A stretch of DNA of 64,000 nucleotides from assembly GCA_963932465.1 (NCBI GenBank), contig OZ010800.1, positions 37,686,352-37,750,351 of the forward strand, read 5' to 3'. Origin of the DNA: Maratus speciosus (lineage: Eukaryota; Arthropoda; Arachnida; Araneae; Salticidae). Below are positions 60,368-64,000 of this stretch, piece by piece. Numbering within the stretch: the stretch's first letter is position 1; every line of letters starts with the position of its first letter. The position numbers and the translations under genes are program-made. The notes under the pieces were generated by a model. The model ran no database searches and was not told the origin of the DNA. It saw only the letters and a program-made list of their open reading frames with translations.

Positions 60368-61745
60368 CTTTTATTCTCCATAACCTACCAAATCGATGCA
60401 ATTCATTTTGAATTTTAAATTACGAGAAATGAAAAGAAATCGAATACGGGGAATACGATTTTGAGTCTTAGCCGCATGGTAACGGATTTCGTATTAGCCG
60501 CATGGCTATGAGTGATAATGATAAATCAAAGAAATCGAGAAAAATATAACAGGGTTTTCTACGGATCAGGGTATTTTCCAGGAGCGTTTCCAGTATTTTT
60601 TTATAGAAAAAGAAATCTAGGCTAATCTGGTGAAATTTCGCATTCTTATAAGGAGAGATTTTCTGTAAGAAAATAGCGGTGCAGAAGAATTTCCTGGTCG
60701 CAAAATTTCAGGAGTCGTACAAATCCTGATATAATGTCATGTATGTATTACTTATATGTATGTATTCTTATGTATGTATGCTAATATTCAGATGTATGCA
60801 TGTTTGTATTGGGCGATTTCCGCAATCGGGTTTGTAGACAATTTCATAATTTAGCGAGCGTTGTTTGATGCACAAATTTAACCATTTGGTGGCGGTCTCA
60901 ATTACAGAACAACTCTTTTTTTTTTATTCACTGTAAGTGAATGTGCTGCAACTGAAATGCACATGGACATTTTCTGTAAACTTCCAAATCGATGCAATTC
61001 ATTTTGAATTTTAAATTAAGAGAAATGAAAAGAAATCGAATACGGAGAATACGATTTCGTTTATTAGCCGCATGGTAACGATTTCAGTATTAGCCGCATG
61101 GTAACGATTTCAGTATTAGCCGTATGGCTACGAATGATAATCAAAGAAATTGAGAAAAATATAATGTCATGTATGTCTTAGTTATATATGTATGGTTGTA
61201 TTAAAACGTATATATGTTTGTATTGGGAAATTTCTGTAATCGGGTTTGTAGACGATTTCATAATTTAGTGACCATTGTTTGATGCGTAAATTTAACTATT
61301 TGGTAGCGGTCCCAATTTCAGAAGGTTATTAATTTTTCTTTTTAATTCACCGTAAGTGAATGTGCTGCAACTGAACATTTTCCGTAACCTACCAAATTGA
61401 TGCGATTCACTTTGAATTTTAAATTAAGAGAAATAAAAAGAAATCGAATGGATGTTAGTTGAATGATAACAGATTCAGTATTAACCGCATGGCAACGAAT
61501 GATAATAAAAGAAGTCGAGAAAAATATAATGTTATGTATGTATTCTTATGTATGTTTTTATTCAGAGGTATGTATGTTTGTATTACGAAATTTCCGTAAT
61601 CGGGTTGGTAGAAAATTTCATAATTTAGTGAGCACTGTTTTATGCGCAAATATAACCGTTTGGTAGTGGTCCCAATTACAGAAGGTTACTCATTTTTTTT
61701 AATTCACTGTAAGTGAATTTGTTGCAACTGAAATGCAAGTGAACA
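60368..61745. repeat. Tandem array of three ~400-600-bp units
   Basis: Units start near 60368, 60968 and 61373 with a word like ccaaatcgatgcaattcatt, then gaaaagaaatcgaatacg, attagccgcatgg, a tatgtatgta-rich part, ggaaatttc, gggtttgtagac, and end with cactgtaagtgaatgtgctg. Unit 1 is longer by about 190 bp that is missing from the others. In unit 2 the word agccgcatggtaacgatttc is itself repeated. Confidence 0.78.
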
Positions 61746-62708
61746 TTCTGAAGTGAATGAGATAAGCATTTTAGGCCTGGATGTACACTTGAAAACAGAA
61801 ATATGTAGATAACAAAATGAAAAAGTCCTAAAAGCGTAAAGAAAAGATAGCTTACTTATTTCTTGATTTTAAGATTTTAGCTAATTTTACGGTAAAACAC
61901 TAAGCTAAAATTTGACACTGAATTTCAGTGGAAATTTCGCCAAATTTGGCAGCTACAGCCAAATTTGCTGCATTTATATCAACATATTTTTGGTCACCAA
62001 ATTTGTTGAAGTTTCGCGAAATGTCTCCAAGCTCGACGAAAATATTGACGTTAATGTATAGAACTATATAGTTTTATGTTTATAATCGGAAAATGGATAC
62101 AACAATGAAAGATAATTCGTGAGAAATAAACGTCACTAAAAGTCATAAATCATTCCGTGATTTTTTTTTAACCTGTTGTCTTATGTAGTGTACATTTTAA
62201 GAAATGTACATATTTTTATATGTGTAACATTATACACAAAAGTTTCGAAAATATCGGTTAAAGGAAAGCAATTTAGATGAAAAGAGTTATTCAGCGTAAT
62301 TCTATGTGGAAAAGTCACATAAAAATAATCCAGTTGCATACGAGTAATTGCGCGAAAAACTATATAACAATAAGTCAGATGAACAAAAGTATCAAGTTTG
62401 ATAGAGGAGAATAGCAGATTACCCATGTGTGCATGTTACATACGTGTTACAATTACAAACCTTTCCCTTATACCATATTAAATAAGTCTGGGCTATGCCA
62501 GACATGCAAGTCTTTGAAGGGGCTTTGAAGTTCTCTGCCGTTAGCTCGATGGATCCAGTTCCAATTTTTGATTGTCTCAAAGATCGAAGCTACATTAAAT
62601 AAATCAAAATAGCTCAACACATCCCTGGTGGTTATTTTTTCTCTTTACCGTAGACTCTCTTAATTAATGAACTCTCTTTACTTTTAACATTTCTGAATTA
62701 TTTTAAAG
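61746..62708. other. AT-rich spacer
   Basis: An imperfect inverted pair around ttcgccaaatttgg (61936) and tttcgcgaaatg (62012) resembles words at 1445-1520 next to the satellite, perhaps ends of one dispersed repeat. No gene is seen. Confidence 0.4.
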
Positions 62709-63756
62709 AACAACAAATCACTCTGCATGAAAATTTTGATAATTCTGACATCAGATTTACAGATGAGCAGCAGAAAATACTTTAGTTATGCACAGAACAG
62801 CTTTCGTCATTGCAAACAAAAGTTACAATTTTCCCTAAGTCAACTTTTATTATTGGAAAAGCAAGAGCTGGAAAAAGTAGGATAATCAAAGAAATTAGTA
62901 AAACAATTATAGAGCAGTTAGGATCAGAAGCTGTCATTCTTTTGGCACTAACAGGTACTGCTGCGCTTAATGTCGAAGGAAAGTTAATTCACTCAGTGCT
63001 TTAAAAACCACAGTGTTTTAAATAGTTTGCTGATTTAAAAAGTCAGGCAGAAAGAAATCTACAGCTCAGCATGGATACAGTATTATTTATCTTTATTGAC
63101 GAATTTTCAAAGTCAATTTTCACGTCTTATGGCTGAACTTGAACAAAGATGTCGCAAAGGTACTTTGTTTAAATCCTTGGTGGTATTAGGTAGTTACATC
63201 GCGTAAAAGACATCCCTTTATATAAGAGACATTCTATAAAAGACATTTTGGCTCTTCACAGACAAAAAATGCTTAGAGCTTTTGAAAATTGCTTCACATT
63301 AAAAAACTCATTGAGACAAAACGACGATCAGCAAAGACAGTTTCGAAAGACTCTATATTCGCTTTGTGTGGGTCAAGTTTCAGACTACTCTCATCCCTTC
63401 TGTAACTGTGGAAAGTTACACTGCTTCCGGCTCAATTTGTATGATTTCAAGATGCTATATGTCTTTTTTTCCAAAAACAAGCAAGCGAAAGAACATAATC
63501 AAGAAATACTTCTTAAATCAAAGTGGTCAATGACAAGAATGTTAGCAGACCACAACAATTAAAATTAAGATGTAGTGAAGATGATCACGTGTTTGGACTT
63601 CAGGCTGGACTTTTTTCAGCAGTTGGATGCAGAGTTATGTTACATACCAATATCTGGATGGAGTGGGGATTGATAAGCAGCGTACTGAGTACAGTAAAAG
63701 ATACTGTCTATGACCCAAAATTTCAACCCTCAGGCTATAATGGTTCATTTTGTTGA
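62709..63756 (+). pseudogene. Pif1-like helicase remnant (Helitron-type or free-standing)
   Basis: Helicase motifs appear in the correct order but in several frames. The first part has a TAG at 62783-62785, then a Walker A-like GKARAGKS (within 62810-63004), then TGTAALNV. A Walker B-like FIDEF follows near 63095. Later pieces include DILALHRQKMLRAFENCF and SLRQNDDQQRQF (63248-63562), then RMLADHNN, and GLFSAVGCRVMLHTNIW (63523-63756), the conserved C-terminal region of Pif1-type helicases. Stops and frame changes separate them, so no functional protein is made. No replication-initiator (Rep) domain or Helitron terminus is seen in the window. Confidence 0.75.
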
Positions 63757-63862
63757 TTATCATGACACAAATTAGCATTTGAGCATTACCTGAGGCAACT
63801 GATGACTGAACACTAGAAAATGAGGATTCAACGGGTGTTATTTCAAATTTAATTTTGTACTA

Positions 63863-64000
63863 CAGTACAGGACCTATTATCCGGAATCCTTGGGACCGAA
63901 GGCTTTCCAGATTTTGGAATTTTCCGGATTTCGGGTCCTCTCGAATTTCGCGTTTTTTCCACGATCCTTTGACGAAATTAGCGTTTATTTTTCAGATCCT
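63863..64000 (+). mobile_element. Left end of a Tigger-like element, cut by the window edge
   Basis: TA at 63861-63862 is followed by CAGTACAGGACCTATTATCC and, further in, attttccggatttcggg. The first eight bases equal those of the element at 57988. The right end lies outside the window. Confidence 0.6.

Noticed and set aside
1..64000. tRNA, rRNA, operon-type promoters, ribosome-binding sites
   Set aside because: No cloverleaf-compatible segment or rRNA sequence was recognised by eye, and prokaryotic signals do not apply to this DNA.

Overview
This is a eukaryotic, AT-rich, mostly non-coding window that I read as animal repeat-rich DNA. The Ty1/copia and Ty3/gypsy proteins, a THAP-domain P-element transposase, many Tigger/pogo, hAT and piggyBac-like elements and a Pif1-helicase remnant fit an arthropod, possibly a chelicerate; that assignment is inference and weak. 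I found no host gene I can name, no tRNA or rRNA gene and nothing bacterial. Almost everything that can be supported is a transposable element, a fragment of one, or a tandem or inverted repeat.

Layout. 1-1440: satellite built from ~340-bp monomers in a 683-bp higher-order unit. 1684-5577 (minus): copia polyprotein gene with nonsense breaks. 6621-10679: Tigger/pogo-like DNA transposon holding a transposase C-terminal remnant, an antisense THAP-domain fragment and a G-tract tandem repeat. 11098-12142: small Tigger-like element. 12660-14986: hAT-like element (8-bp TSD) with a nested foldback element. 16010-17050: foldback element. 18018-18573: piggyBac-like MITE (TTAA). 18612-23295 (minus): gypsy element with two LTRs differing by 3 substitutions and one 11-bp indel.

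The most interesting object is 23315-41002: two 32-bp inverted termini (30/32 identical) lie 17.7 kb apart and are flanked by the same 7-8 bp target duplication. An uninterrupted 1011-codon THAP/P-element transposase gene starts 417 bp inside the left end. The interval also holds a foldback complex (26809-28638), a 140-bp minisatellite (28657-33060) with an inserted 954-bp element, a 1279-bp element with a 6-bp TSD, a piggyBac-like MITE and a hAT-like MITE. It reads as one giant P-like element carrying other repeats.

Beyond it: a motif-rich unclassified segment (41341-42235), several MITEs (43608-44017, 44174-44313, 46846-47243), a 5-kb hAT-like element (49175-54189) with three nested insertions, a 1.8-kb foldback (55671-57470), another Tigger-like MITE (57988-58637), a ~400-bp-unit tandem array (60368-61745), a decayed Pif1-like helicase (62709-63756) and the left end of one more Tigger-like element at the window edge. 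The only long intact gene that could act on its surroundings is the P-type transposase; the other elements look dead or non-autonomous.
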